A stretch of DNA of 64,000 nucleotides from positions 62,001 to 126,000 of the forward strand of contig MEOE01000016.1 in NCBI GenBank assembly GCA_001768565.1, given 5' to 3'. A program made the position numbers and the translations under genes. Shown one piece after another: positions 44,387 through 53,893 of the stretch; the stretch's first letter is position 1, and each line of letters begins with the position of its first letter. The notes under the pieces were generated by a model. The model was not told the DNA's origin and did no database searches. It saw nothing but the letters and a program-made list of their open reading frames with translations. The DNA comes from Bacteroidetes bacterium GWF2_33_16. Lineage in GTDB: Bacteria > Bacteroidota > Bacteroidia > Bacteroidales > UBA12077.

Positions 44387-46606
44387 ATGACACAAAGAAC
44401 TAATGGGTTTGGAACTGCACCTGTTTTTTTTACAGCAATTTCAACTATTCTGGGCGCTATATTGTTCTTGCGTTTTGGATATGCTGTTGGTACATTAGGT
44501 GCATTAGGTGTATTCCTAATATTGCTTATGGGACACCTGGTAACAATTCCAACTGCATTTGCCATCTCCGAAATCGCAACAAATCAGCGCGTTGAAGGCG
44601 GCGGCGAATATTTTATTATCTCACGGTCATTTGGATTAAACATTGGAGGAACAATTGGAATAGCACTATTTCTTTCTCAGGCAATCAGCGTAGCATTTTA
44701 TGTTATTGCCTTTACCGAAGCATTTGAACCATTTTTTAATTGGGTATATAACCGATTTGACATACTATTACCACGACAAGTAATCAGCTTGCCAGCCATG
44801 GCAATTCTTGCATTGCTAATTCTTCGTAAAGGTGCAAATTTAGGTGTAAAGGCGTTATATATTGTAGTTGCCATTTTATTCTTTTCGCTATTTTTATTTT
44901 TTATGGGTAAAACTCCCTATGCTGAAACTGCAGCAGCTGGAATCACAGAAAGTCCATTACGAAATATGGACAATTTCTTTCTGGTATTTGCCATTGTTTT
45001 TCCTGCTTTTACAGGAATGACAGCTGGAGTGGGTTTATCTGGCGACTTGAAAAATCCAGGAAAATCAATCCCGATAGGTACAGTTGCAGCAACATTTACT
45101 GGCCTAATTGTATACATATTTATAATTATAAAGTTGGTTCGTTCTGCTTCACCAGAACAATTGCTAAATAATCAATTGATTATGGGAGATATAGCATTAT
45201 GGGGAAAACCATTGATTCTGGTTGGCCTTGCAGCATCAACTATTTCTTCAGCATTGGGATCTATAATGGTAGCACCAAGAACTTTGCAAGCTTTAGGAAA
45301 TGACAAAACATTTCCTTTCAGAAGATTCAATATCCTTATGGCAAAAGGAAAGTCAATTACAAATGAGCCATACAATGCCTCTGTAATTACAATATTAATT
45401 GCATTTATTTTTGTTGCTTTAGGTGATGTAGATGCTGTTGCACGAATTATTTCAATGTTTTTTATGGTTACTTATGGCTCCTTATGTTTAATTTCCTTTT
45501 TAAACCATTTTGGAGCATCACCTGAATATAGACCAACATTCCGTTCACATTGGATTCTTTCTCTTATTGGATTTGTCTTTTCTGTTTTCTTAATGCTTAA
45601 AATGGATACATTATATGCAATAATCTCAATAGTTGCTATGATTATCCTGTACATATACATAAGTAATTATCATAAATCTAGAAAAGGCTTGGAATCTATC
45701 TTCAGAAGTGCACTGTTTCAGATAAACAGGAATCTTCAGGTATATCTACAAAAGAATCAATCTATTAAGAAAAAAGCGAGTTGGCATCCATCAGCAATTT
45801 GTGTAACCGAAGCAAAATCTGATCGCGACAATGCATTTCGATTACTAACCTGGATATCGGAAAAATATGGATTTGGAACCTATATTCAATACATTCAGGA
45901 TTACTATTCGCACTCCGCCCACGATAAGGCAAAAGATGCATTGGATTTGCTAATAGAAAGAGCAGAATCACGCAAAAGCAATGTATATGTAGATACTATT
46001 GTTTCGCCATCATATACATCGGCGATTGCCCAGATAATCCAGTTGCCGGGAGTATCAGGTCTCGATAACAATTTAATTTTGTTCGAATATGATAAGAAGA
46101 ATCCTAAAAATCTTCAACAAATTGTCGATAATTATGCATTAGTGAGATCAGGAAACTATGATGTTTGTATTTTAGGTGGATCAAATCGTGGAGTTAATTA
46201 CAACGAAGGAATACATATTTGGGTGCGAAGGGTTGATTATGAAAATCTAAATCTTATGGTTCTTCTTAGTTATATTATTCTTGGTCATCCCGATTGGAAA
46301 GGAGCCAAAATAAAAATATTTAATGTACGAAAAGAAGGTCAGCATGATGAAGCTACGAATCAATTAATGGAGTTAGTTGAAACCGGAAGATTACCCATTT
46401 CCTTAAAAAATGTCGAATTTATCGACATAAATGACAATATGAACCTAAAAACCATAATTAATGAAAAATCAGTAAAAGCTGGGTTAACCATGGTGGGATT
46501 TAGAAGCGAACAATTAAAACACGAAGGAGACAAATTATTTCTGGGCTATGAAGAAATGGGTGATATTCTTTTTGTTAATGCTTTTAGAGATATGACTATT
46601 GAATAA
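44387..46606 (+). CDS. SLC12-like cation-chloride cotransporter (APC superfamily)
   Basis: A 739-residue protein. The first half has about twelve membrane segments with the APC-fold start TAISTILGAILFLRFGYAVGTLG, an EGGGEYFIISRSFGLNIGG loop and FPAFTGMTAGVGLSGDLKNPGKSIPIGT, all typical of SLC12-type cotransporters. The last 280 residues form a cytosolic domain (WHPSAICVTEAKSDRD ... RGVNYNEGIHIWVRR ... GWKGAKIKI-like DWKGAKIKIFNVR) as in SLC12 proteins. It probably moves Na, K and/or Cl together. Its neighbour, the CPA2 antiporter, is also a cation transporter with a soluble C-terminal domain. Confidence 0.87.
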   Translation: MTQRTNGFGTAPVFFTAISTILGAILFLRFGYAVGTLGALGVFLILLMGHLVTIPTAFAISEIATNQRVEGGGEYFIISRSFGLNIGGTIGIALFLSQAISVAFYVIAFTEAFEPFFNWVYNRFDILLPRQVISLPAMAILALLILRKGANLGVKALYIVVAILFFSLFLFFMGKTPYAETAAAGITESPLRNMDNFFLVFAIVFPAFTGMTAGVGLSGDLKNPGKSIPIGTVAATFTGLIVYIFIIIKLVRSASPEQLLNNQLIMGDIALWGKPLILVGLAASTISSALGSIMVAPRTLQALGNDKTFPFRRFNILMAKGKSITNEPYNASVITILIAFIFVALGDVDAVARIISMFFMVTYGSLCLISFLNHFGASPEYRPTFRSHWILSLIGFVFSVFLMLKMDTLYAIISIVAMIILYIYISNYHKSRKGLESIFRSALFQINRNLQVYLQKNQSIKKKASWHPSAICVTEAKSDRDNAFRLLTWISEKYGFGTYIQYIQDYYSHSAHDKAKDALDLLIERAESRKSNVYVDTIVSPSYTSAIAQIIQLPGVSGLDNNLILFEYDKKNPKNLQQIVDNYALVRSGNYDVCILGGSNRGVNYNEGIHIWVRRVDYENLNLMVLLSYIILGHPDWKGAKIKIFNVRKEGQHDEATNQLMELVETGRLPISLKNVEFIDINDNMNLKTIINEKSVKAGLTMVGFRSEQLKHEGDKLFLGYEEMGDILFVNAFRDMTIE

Positions 46607-46657
46607 AATCTCTTTATTACAGCTTCTTAAAATACAATCATATTAAGCAAGCTTGTT

Positions 46658-48688
46658 TTATACCTGCAAATTTATTGTCTCTTTATATAATATTTCTTGT
46701 TCGGGATAAATGATAATAAAATTGCTATCAACAAATTGCGCATCAATATTACTTGTTATTTGGTAAACCTGCCTGTTAAACGAAAGACTGTTTTTTCGTG
46801 CATTAATTACCACCAACAAATCATTATCAATAAATTTCTTTGAAATTAATTTAAGCATTGCAGGACAGGTTGCTGATCGAAATACAACATCGGACTGGAT
46901 TTTGCTTTTTTTAATAAGTTCTTTAATACTTATATGCGTCTGATCGTAACCCCAAAAATAGAGCTTGCTATTTGTTTGTTTTACCAAAGAAAAAACCGTT
47001 CTGGCCCATTCAACAAAACCAATTTCTAATTCTGCTGCAGGAGGGATTAAAACATGTATATTTTCGATAAGATTTATTGGCTTTATAATTCGAGTCACAA
47101 TAATCATCTGGCCTGTTTTAGCCAATACATTTTCGAGCAGTGTTCCAAAGAAAAAATCAATCGTTGTCACCTTCCCATGCCAACCCATTATTACTTTTGT
47201 TATTTGCAATTCTTTAACAGTTCTTGCAATACCATCTGCAACGTTAGTATCTATTCTTGAGATAACCTTTGCTATAATGTCTGACGAAGAAGCTTGCTTT
47301 TTGGCTTTTTCCAGTATATTATTAAAGAAAAGAACATTTTCAGACGCTTTATCGTCATCAGCAACAATTGTTAGGGGGTACAGTGGTTCTGTAGATTTTG
47401 GATTTTTTATAAGAACTGAAAAATTAATTAACTGCTCAATACGGGCAGGATTAGAAATCGGAACCAGAATTTTTTCTATTAATTCATTTTGTTCCGGCTT
47501 TTTATCAATCTCAGCAACTGCAATTTTTCTGGCAGAGTTTTGAGTTACAAACGAGCTAACCAAACAACTAAATAATACGAGAATAATGGTTGCATTCATT
47601 ACAGACTCATTAATAATATTCAAATTAAAGCTAACAATAATAATAGCCAGGGCAGATGCTGCACGAGCATTTGACAAACCAAACAACAGATTTCTTTCTG
47701 GTTTAGTAAAACGAAAGACCAATTGTGTAATTAACGCTGCAAGATATTTGCTACCCATAGAGATAACAAGAAGAACAAAGATTAAAAGCCATAATGCTGG
47801 ACTTTGTAAAAGGATTTGTAGGTTAGCAAGCATTCCAACAGTAATAAGGAAAAAAGGAATAAAAATAGTATTCCCTATAAATTGGATACGATTCATTAAT
47901 GGAGAAGAAGTTGGAATTAGCTTACTTAAAGCTAATCCGGCAAAGAAAGCTCCAATAATTGGTTCTACAAATGCAAATTCGGCCGCCACTGCAGCTAAAA
48001 ATACCATTGTTAAAACAAAAATATATTCTGTACCTGAATCGCCATCATGATTCTTAAAGAACCATTTGCTAATTTTAGGAATAATCCATAAAACAAAACC
48101 CAGAAATAATAGAAAATAACCAACAAATCGTATCCAAAAAAAGAAGTCGAGACTCTCTTTAGCTGATTCAGAAACAATTCCAAATATTAACAGTGCAGTA
48201 GTATCTGTTATTATGGTTCCTCCAATTAATATATTGATAACCCTATTGTTGTTTATCCCAAATCTTCCAATTATAGGATAAGCCACAAGCGTATGTGATG
48301 CAACCATGCTAGAAATTACCAACGTCGCTAAAAAATTAAAATTTAATAAATAGTAGAAAACTAATCCTGTAGTTATAAACGGAACTAAAAATGTTAATAA
48401 TCCAAATGTTATGCTTGGCTTTTTATTCTGCAGAAATTCCTTAACATTTATTTCCAATCCAGCCAAAAACATAAGATATATTAATCCTGTTTTTCCCAAA
48501 ATAGATATACTACTATCATTTGAAATAAAATTTAAACCATGAGGGCCAATAAGTAAACCAGCCAATATCAAACCTATAATTTCGGGGAATTTTATTTTTT
48601 TAAAAAGAGCAGGTGCAATTAAAACTAATACAAGAATTAAAGTAAAAATAAGTATAGAATCGGTAAAGGGTATCGCTGGATGAAACAT
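46658..48688 (-). CDS. CPA2 cation:proton antiporter with C-terminal UspA-like domain
   Basis: A 676-residue protein. Residues about 10-390 carry twelve membrane segments with KIKFPEIIGLILAGLLIGPHGL at the start, GLIYLMFLAGLEINVKEF and EPIIGAFFAGLALSKLIP, all typical of KefB/NhaS-like CPA2 exchangers. Residues about 410-676 form a soluble universal-stress-protein-like domain (EKILVPISNPARIEQLINFSV, KVIMGWHGKVTTIDFFFG) that may sense nucleotides. It lacks the RCK/TrkA-N domain of Kef channels. It exchanges Na or K for protons; which one is unknown. It converges on the cotransporter gene. Confidence 0.9.
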   Translation of the reverse strand: MFHPAIPFTDSILIFTLILVLVLIAPALFKKIKFPEIIGLILAGLLIGPHGLNFISNDSSISILGKTGLIYLMFLAGLEINVKEFLQNKKPSITFGLLTFLVPFITTGLVFYYLLNFNFLATLVISSMVASHTLVAYPIIGRFGINNNRVINILIGGTIITDTTALLIFGIVSESAKESLDFFFWIRFVGYFLLFLGFVLWIIPKISKWFFKNHDGDSGTEYIFVLTMVFLAAVAAEFAFVEPIIGAFFAGLALSKLIPTSSPLMNRIQFIGNTIFIPFFLITVGMLANLQILLQSPALWLLIFVLLVISMGSKYLAALITQLVFRFTKPERNLLFGLSNARAASALAIIIVSFNLNIINESVMNATIILVLFSCLVSSFVTQNSARKIAVAEIDKKPEQNELIEKILVPISNPARIEQLINFSVLIKNPKSTEPLYPLTIVADDDKASENVLFFNNILEKAKKQASSSDIIAKVISRIDTNVADGIARTVKELQITKVIMGWHGKVTTIDFFFGTLLENVLAKTGQMIIVTRIIKPINLIENIHVLIPPAAELEIGFVEWARTVFSLVKQTNSKLYFWGYDQTHISIKELIKKSKIQSDVVFRSATCPAMLKLISKKFIDNDLLVVINARKNSLSFNRQVYQITSNIDAQFVDSNFIIIYPEQEILYKETINLQV

Positions 48689-48819
48689 ATTTGTATTTTG
48701 TTTTTTTTGTCAATTTACAAAATAATTTTTAATAGTATCTTTTTTGATTTGTAATAGGATACAAAGCATAAACAAATATCATCTATTTATTATTCTATTA
48801 AAATCCCCATTTTTAGGTA

Positions 48820-48850
48820 TTGTCGATTATTTAGAATCGTTCTACTTTTG
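48820..48850 (+). promoter_or_regulatory. Candidate porin promoter
   Basis: TACTTTTG at 48843-48850 matches TAnnTTTG. An ATTG box (48819-48822, three of four bases) lies 20 bases upstream. The start would fall about 28 bases before the porin ATG at 48885. Confidence 0.45.
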
Positions 48851-48884
48851 TTGCCATAATAATAACTATTTAATACAATTAAAA

Positions 48885-50084
48885 ATGAAAAAACTACTTT
48901 ACTTTTATTTATGCTTTTTTGTACTTAATAGCGCTTTAATTGCGCAAGAAAATAATCTTGATAATAAAATACCAGAATCCATAAGCGAAAGTATTTTTGA
49001 TTCTGAAAATCAAAACAAGTTAAATTTTGGCGGTTATGGACAAATAGATTACAACCAACCATTTGATAAAGACATTCGAGAAAATGGGAAATTAGATGTT
49101 CATCGATTAGTACTATTTGCAGGTTATGAGTTTAACGAAAAAACCAAGTTTATAACTGAGCTTGAATTTGAGCACGTTTCAGAATTGTATGTTGAGCAAG
49201 CCTATTTGAGCTACAATGTAATGAATAACTTATCGGTAAAAGGGGGTTTAATACTTATACCAATGGGGATAATAAATGAATATCACGAACCGCCTTCATA
49301 CAATGGTGTAGAGCGTCCTAATACTGATAATCTTATTGTTCCAACAACATGGAGAGAAATTGGATTGGGTTTCGATGGAAGAATTAATAGAGCATCTTTA
49401 CGCTATCAGGTTTATATTGTTAATGGATTTAACGGATATGATGGTACGGCGAAATTTAAAGGTTCTAGTGGATTGCGAAGTGGCAGACAAAAAGGAGCCG
49501 AATCATACATAAGTTCTCCAAATATTTCAGCAAAAATTGATTATTATGGCATTCGTGGATTAAAGCTTGGCTTATCAGGTTATTTTGGTGATTCACAATC
49601 GAAATTATATGATGGATTAGATAAAAAGGATGACTTGGCAAATGCATCAGCCGATTCTTCTGTGATTGGTATTAGTATGCTAGGTCTTGATTATCGCTAT
49701 TCGATTGCAGGATTTCAAACACGTGGACAGATTATTTACAGTAAATTCAGTAATGTAGTTGAGTATAATTTATTTACCGGAAGTGATCTGGGCGAATCGA
49801 TGATGGGCTATTATGCCGAAATTGCCTACGATATTTTTAGAAATAACAGTTCGATTAAAAATGAGTTAACTCCTTTCTTCAGATACGAGCAGTATGATAC
49901 ACAATACACTGTAACTAACGGAATGACAAAAAATACTGCTTTTAGTAGAACTGAACTTTTTCTTGGATTTGCTTTTAAAATGGATCATGGTGCAGTTTTT
50001 AAGATTGATTACCAATGGTATAAAAATGCAACTGAAAAAACATTTAACTCAATGATTAATATGGGGGTTGGAGTTTGGTTTTAA
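48885..50084 (+). CDS. Outer-membrane porin, phosphate-selective OprP/O-like barrel
   Basis: A 399-residue beta-barrel protein. The frame is open 47 codons further upstream, but the ATG at 48885 gives a good signal peptide (MKKLLYFYLCFFVLNSALIAQ), so I start there. Strands such as LNFGGYGQIDYNQPF, KTKFITELEFEHV, LSVKGGLILIPMGIINEYHEPP and the final MINMGVGVWF (terminal aromatic) resemble porins of the OprP/phosphate-selective type found in Bacteroidota. Substrate is not predictable. An inverted repeat (50102-50185) separates it from the FMN-binding protein gene. Confidence 0.82.
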   Translation: MKKLLYFYLCFFVLNSALIAQENNLDNKIPESISESIFDSENQNKLNFGGYGQIDYNQPFDKDIRENGKLDVHRLVLFAGYEFNEKTKFITELEFEHVSELYVEQAYLSYNVMNNLSVKGGLILIPMGIINEYHEPPSYNGVERPNTDNLIVPTTWREIGLGFDGRINRASLRYQVYIVNGFNGYDGTAKFKGSSGLRSGRQKGAESYISSPNISAKIDYYGIRGLKLGLSGYFGDSQSKLYDGLDKKDDLANASADSSVIGISMLGLDYRYSIAGFQTRGQIIYSKFSNVVEYNLFTGSDLGESMMGYYAEIAYDIFRNNSSIKNELTPFFRYEQYDTQYTVTNGMTKNTAFSRTELFLGFAFKMDHGAVFKIDYQWYKNATEKTFNSMINMGVGVWF

Positions 50085-50101
50085 GTATTTATCTCATACA
50101 A

Positions 50102-50185
50102 TAGAACACAGATAACACAGATATAGCCTTAAAACATAAATTAAGACTCAGTCAAATCATATTTATTGGTGTTATCTGAGTTCTA
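50102..50185. repeat. Long inverted repeat with 50-base loop between porin and FMN-binding genes
   Basis: TAGAACACAGATAACAC (50102-50118) pairs with GTGTTATCTGAGTTCTA (50169-50185), 16 of 17 positions complementary. The left arm continues with a second ACAGATA copy (50118-50124). No T-run follows the right arm, so this is not a simple terminator. It could be an intergenic repeat family or an mRNA stem controlling the downstream gene. Confidence 0.6.
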
Positions 50186-50207
50186 AATTCACATTAAAAC
50201 AATTGCT

Positions 50208-50690
50208 ATGAAAATTAAATTATTCCTATTGTTCTCATTCGGCCTATCGTTAAACCTTTTTGGCCAGAATAATGATACACAAAAAAAGTTTGAACAAGAA
50301 TTACACAGTTATTTTCGATCTGGTGACCTTAAGAAGCAGGAAATAGTAAATTCAGAAACAAAAGATAAAATTTTTAAGCTGTTTCTAGACAATTCATTTG
50401 TGGGTTATGCTATTCTGGCATCGGCAAAGGGGCGCATGGATACTTTTGATTTTGTTATTATTTATAACTCACAAAAAGAAATAAAATTGGTTAAAGTTCT
50501 TGTCTATCGTTCTCAGCATGGACAGGAAATAACAAATAAAAACTGGCTTAAACAATTTTATAAAAATACAGTGCAGTTTGTTTATGGAAAAGATATACAG
50601 GCCATTTCGGGGGCAACACTTTCTGCTAAATCAATCACAGAGAAAATAAATACATTAAATTTTGTGGTTTCCGAAATCTCTACATTTTAG
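50208..50690 (+). CDS. Secreted FMN-binding domain protein
   Basis: A 160-residue exported protein with signal peptide MKIKLFLLFSFGLSLNLFGQ. The mature part is one FMN_bind domain: FVGYAILASAKGRMDTFDFVIIYNSQKEI, then YGKDIQAISGATLSAKSITEKIN. The SGAT motif (134-137) is where RnfG/NqrC-type domains are flavinylated on Thr by ApbE; Thr137 is the predicted site. There is no membrane anchor beyond the signal peptide, and no apbE or rnf genes are nearby. It could act as a periplasmic electron carrier. It overlaps aroK by 11 bases, tail to tail. Confidence 0.87.
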   Translation: MKIKLFLLFSFGLSLNLFGQNNDTQKKFEQELHSYFRSGDLKKQEIVNSETKDKIFKLFLDNSFVGYAILASAKGRMDTFDFVIIYNSQKEIKLVKVLVYRSQHGQEITNKNWLKQFYKNTVQFVYGKDIQAISGATLSAKSITEKINTLNFVVSEISTF

Positions 50691-51195
50691 GTTTGAGACC
50701 TACTAGACTAATTATATCATCGGCAGATAAATTCTTACCACTTATTTTATGTTTGGCCAGATTATAAAAAGGATTTCTCTTTTCAAGCAATGATTGTGCA
50801 TATGCTGTAAGGTCTGACTTTGATTTTCCCCATATTAAAGGGCGGTCAGTCTTCGAATTTGCTAATCGACTAACAAGAATAGGTATATCTACTTCAAGAT
50901 AAATTGTAATTCCGGAGGCATTCATTTTTTCCATATTGTCAAAAAAACAAGGTGTTCCTCCTCCTGCCGAAATTACTGCATTCTCATTTTGTTTAATTAT
51001 AATTTCGAGTGCTTCTTTTTCAATTTGACGAAATCTCTCTTCTCCAAACTCATAGATTAACAAACGAATAGTTGTTTTCTGTTGTTCTTCAATAACTTTA
51101 TCAAGGTCGATGAAAGGTAAATTTAATTTAGTTGCCAGTTTTTTGCCAATAGTCGTTTTACCGCTGGCCATAAATCCTATAATAAAGATTCTCAT
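50680..51195 (-). CDS. aroK: Shikimate kinase
   Basis: Phosphorylates shikimate in aromatic amino acid synthesis. The 171-residue protein has the P-loop GFMASGKTTIGKKLA, the shikimate-binding FIDLDKVIEEQQ (Asp-Leu-Asp), SAGGGTPCF and the lid Arg region KTDRPLIWG. Length is typical. The start is 20 bases before the parC-like gene in the reading direction, so they may be co-transcribed. Confidence 0.95.
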   Translation of the reverse strand: MRIFIIGFMASGKTTIGKKLATKLNLPFIDLDKVIEEQQKTTIRLLIYEFGEERFRQIEKEALEIIIKQNENAVISAGGGTPCFFDNMEKMNASGITIYLEVDIPILVSRLANSKTDRPLIWGKSKSDLTAYAQSLLEKRNPFYNLAKHKISGKNLSADDIISLVGLKPKM

Positions 51196-51215
51196 CGACG
51201 ATTTTTTTGGTTCAT

Positions 51216-53849
51216 TTATTTAGAGTCTAAATCAAAAAGGCTCATTTGCGAAGGATCATCCTCAATTGGTCCTTTATCATCAGAAGGTTCAGAAGGTTCA
51301 ATTTTATCAATACGTATTAGAGGTTCGAGCTCAGTAACTACCTTAACTTCGTAATTCGATAATCGTTTTCCCTTAGCTTTATAACTTTTTACTCCAATAA
51401 AATCAGCAACTTCAATAATTTCACTCTCGCGATTTTTGTGTCGGCCTCCAAAACTTACTTCCAACCTAGGGTACTCCACCTCACTCATTTTTAATAGTCG
51501 CGACTCTTCATTGTCACCAATAAAACTAGTTAGTTTATCTGTAGGATCAAGTGTAAATCGCTTTAAATAATAAAACTCAAGGTCGGCATCATAATAAACT
51601 GCTGAGAATATTTTTTCGGATCTGAATTTCTCAATTATAAAGATATCATCCTCAAAGTGATTCATCAAGTCATATGATGATAATCTATACTTACCTGATT
51701 TTGTAATGATAAGTATTTTATCATCGGCATGGAATTCGCCCAAAAATTTGCCACGACCATCGGCATTTAATCTAAGTACTTCTTCTTCGAACCAAATTTT
51801 TCGACCGCCCAAGGTTGAAAAACCTTCTTCTTTTAAAACAATTTTATGAATTGCATATTTGGTAAGTACATTACCCATTGATTGCTTGCCTTTGATAGCT
51901 AAATCAGTAAAGTTAAATTCGAATACTGGTTTTTTTAGTCGTGGACGAGGACGCAAGAACACCTTAATAACTTCAGCTTCACCATTAGGATTAACACTCA
52001 TATAAAGAATCTTAGAGCCCTTTGTACCTTTCGTAATATCGTATTCTTTATCGCGTGTAATACCAGTAATTGCGCAACGTTTTATCATAATTGCTCCATT
52101 TAAACCATCCCGGTAAACAATGTTATATATTGTTCTATTATCATTACGTTTAAATACAGCAACGTGAATAATATTTTTCCCTACAAAGTTCTTTTCAGCA
52201 ACTTTCGAAATAATATATCTTCCATCACCAAGAAAAGTTATAACTTCATCTATATCGGAACACTCGCAAACATATTCGTCCTTTTTAAGCCCATAACCAA
52301 TAAAACCCTCTTCGCGATTTACGTAAAGCTTTTCATTTGCAACAACAACCTGAGTAGCAGCAATAGTTTCGAGATTGCGGATCTCAGTTTTTCGTTCGCG
52401 TCCATCGCCATGTTTCTTCCTTATCTGCTTAAAGTAATTTATTGCATACTCGATTATCGTATCAAGATGACTTTGTACTTCCTTTATTTGGTCTTCCAGT
52501 CCACTAATTATCTCATCTGCCTTCTTAACATCAAACTTTGAAATACGCTTAATCTTAATTTCGGTAAGTTTCTCAATGTCTTCAACAGTAACTTTACGTA
52601 ATAAAAGTTTTGTATATGGTTTTAATCCCTTATCAATAGCAGAAATAACAGCTTCCCATGTTTCACTTTCTTCAATATCACGATAAATCTTCTTTTCAAT
52701 AAAGATTTTTTCAAGTGATGACATATGCCATGATTCCTGTAACTCAGCCTTTTTAATCTCGAGTTCTTTGTTGAGTAGTTTTACAGTATTATCAGTTGAG
52801 ATTTTTAGCATCTCAGTAACACCAATAAATATAGGTTTTTTATTATCAATAACACATGAGTTTGGCGAAATTGGTACCTCGCAGTCAGTAAATGCGTAAA
52901 GAGCGTCAATTGTTTGATCGGGAGAAATACCGGGAACAAGGTGAATTAATATTTCTACATGCTCAGCTGTATTGTCGTCGATCTTTCTAATTTTTATTTT
53001 TCCTCTTTCGGCAACTTTTAATATTGAATCGATAAGACTTTGCGTTGTTTTGCCAAAAGGTACTTCAGTTATTTTTAGTGTTTTTTTATCTTCTTTTTCA
53101 ATACGTGCTCTTACTTTAATAGAACCACCGCGAATACCATCATTATAACGGCTAAAATCAGCAATTCCTCCTGTAGGGAAATCGGGATACAGTTCAAAAC
53201 TTTTCCCTTTAAGATGAGCAATGGAAGCATCAATCAGTTCGTTAAAATTATGAGGAAGGATTTTTGAGGCTAAACCAACAGCAATTCCTTCAACACCTTG
53301 AGCAAGCAGTAATGGAAACTTGATAGGCAAAGTAACAGGCTCGTCATTTCGTCCATCGTACGATTTTTTCCATTCGGTAGTTTTAGGATTAAATACTACA
53401 TCGGCAGCAAATTTTGAAAGTCGTGCTTCAATATAACGAGGAGCAGCAGCACTATCGCCTGTGAGAACATTACCCCAGTTACCCTGAGCATCTATTAATA
53501 AATCCTTTTGACCCAACTGAACTAAAGCATCTCCGATCGAAGCATCTCCATGTGGATGAAACTGCATTGTGAAGCCAATGATATTTGCAACTTTGTTGTA
53601 GCGACCATCATCAAGTCGTTTCATAGCATGCAAAATACGACGCTGAACAGGTTTTAATCCATCGTTCAAATGTGGAACAGCCCTTTCTAGAATTACATAT
53701 GATGCATAATCAAGAAACCAATCTTTGTACATCCCGGAGAGGTGTACAATTTTATGTAATTCCCCGTTACCAGTATTATTTTCTTCTATTTGTTGATTTG
53801 TATCTTCGTTTTCAGGAAGTTCAATATTATCCATTTGTTCTGTACTCAT
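51216..53849 (-). CDS. parC: DNA topoisomerase IV subunit A (GyrA/ParC family)
   Basis: Breakage and rejoining subunit of a type IIA topoisomerase that separates daughter chromosomes. The 877-residue protein has YASYVILERAVPHLNDGLKPVQRRIL, GFTMQFHPHGDASIGDALV and AAPRYIEARLSKFA with the catalytic Tyr139. The C-terminal half carries a divergent beta-propeller domain with DGRYIISKVAEKNFVGKN-like repeats, and the GyrA-box is not obvious, so topoisomerase IV is preferred over gyrase. It lies 44 bases after parE. Confidence 0.93.
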   Translation of the reverse strand: MSTEQMDNIELPENEDTNQQIEENNTGNGELHKIVHLSGMYKDWFLDYASYVILERAVPHLNDGLKPVQRRILHAMKRLDDGRYNKVANIIGFTMQFHPHGDASIGDALVQLGQKDLLIDAQGNWGNVLTGDSAAAPRYIEARLSKFAADVVFNPKTTEWKKSYDGRNDEPVTLPIKFPLLLAQGVEGIAVGLASKILPHNFNELIDASIAHLKGKSFELYPDFPTGGIADFSRYNDGIRGGSIKVRARIEKEDKKTLKITEVPFGKTTQSLIDSILKVAERGKIKIRKIDDNTAEHVEILIHLVPGISPDQTIDALYAFTDCEVPISPNSCVIDNKKPIFIGVTEMLKISTDNTVKLLNKELEIKKAELQESWHMSSLEKIFIEKKIYRDIEESETWEAVISAIDKGLKPYTKLLLRKVTVEDIEKLTEIKIKRISKFDVKKADEIISGLEDQIKEVQSHLDTIIEYAINYFKQIRKKHGDGRERKTEIRNLETIAATQVVVANEKLYVNREEGFIGYGLKKDEYVCECSDIDEVITFLGDGRYIISKVAEKNFVGKNIIHVAVFKRNDNRTIYNIVYRDGLNGAIMIKRCAITGITRDKEYDITKGTKGSKILYMSVNPNGEAEVIKVFLRPRPRLKKPVFEFNFTDLAIKGKQSMGNVLTKYAIHKIVLKEEGFSTLGGRKIWFEEEVLRLNADGRGKFLGEFHADDKILIITKSGKYRLSSYDLMNHFEDDIFIIEKFRSEKIFSAVYYDADLEFYYLKRFTLDPTDKLTSFIGDNEESRLLKMSEVEYPRLEVSFGGRHKNRESEIIEVADFIGVKSYKAKGKRLSNYEVKVVTELEPLIRIDKIEPSEPSDDKGPIEDDPSQMSLFDLDSK

Positions 53850-53893
53850 TCTTTTCTAAAATAAACTAATCAAAAACAATATTCCAAAATTTA

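Noticed and set aside
46630-46660. CAAGCTTG-centred palindrome between the cotransporter and antiporter genes
   Set aside because: It has no loop and a weak stem, with only a short T-run; chance in AT-rich DNA is likely.
46965-47543. 192-codon open frame on the plus strand inside the CPA2 antiporter gene
   Set aside because: Antisense to the UspA-like domain of the antiporter. The translation has no recognisable motif and looks like a codon-bias shadow.
48744-48884. Upstream extension of the porin frame
   Set aside because: The extra 47 residues are Cys/Asn-rich and precede a proper signal peptide; the ATG at 48885 is preferred.
44387-50690. Idea that the ion-transport genes form one operon
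   Set aside because: The CPA2 antiporter is on the opposite strand and gaps of 196 and 123 bases separate the others, so only a loose cluster can be claimed.
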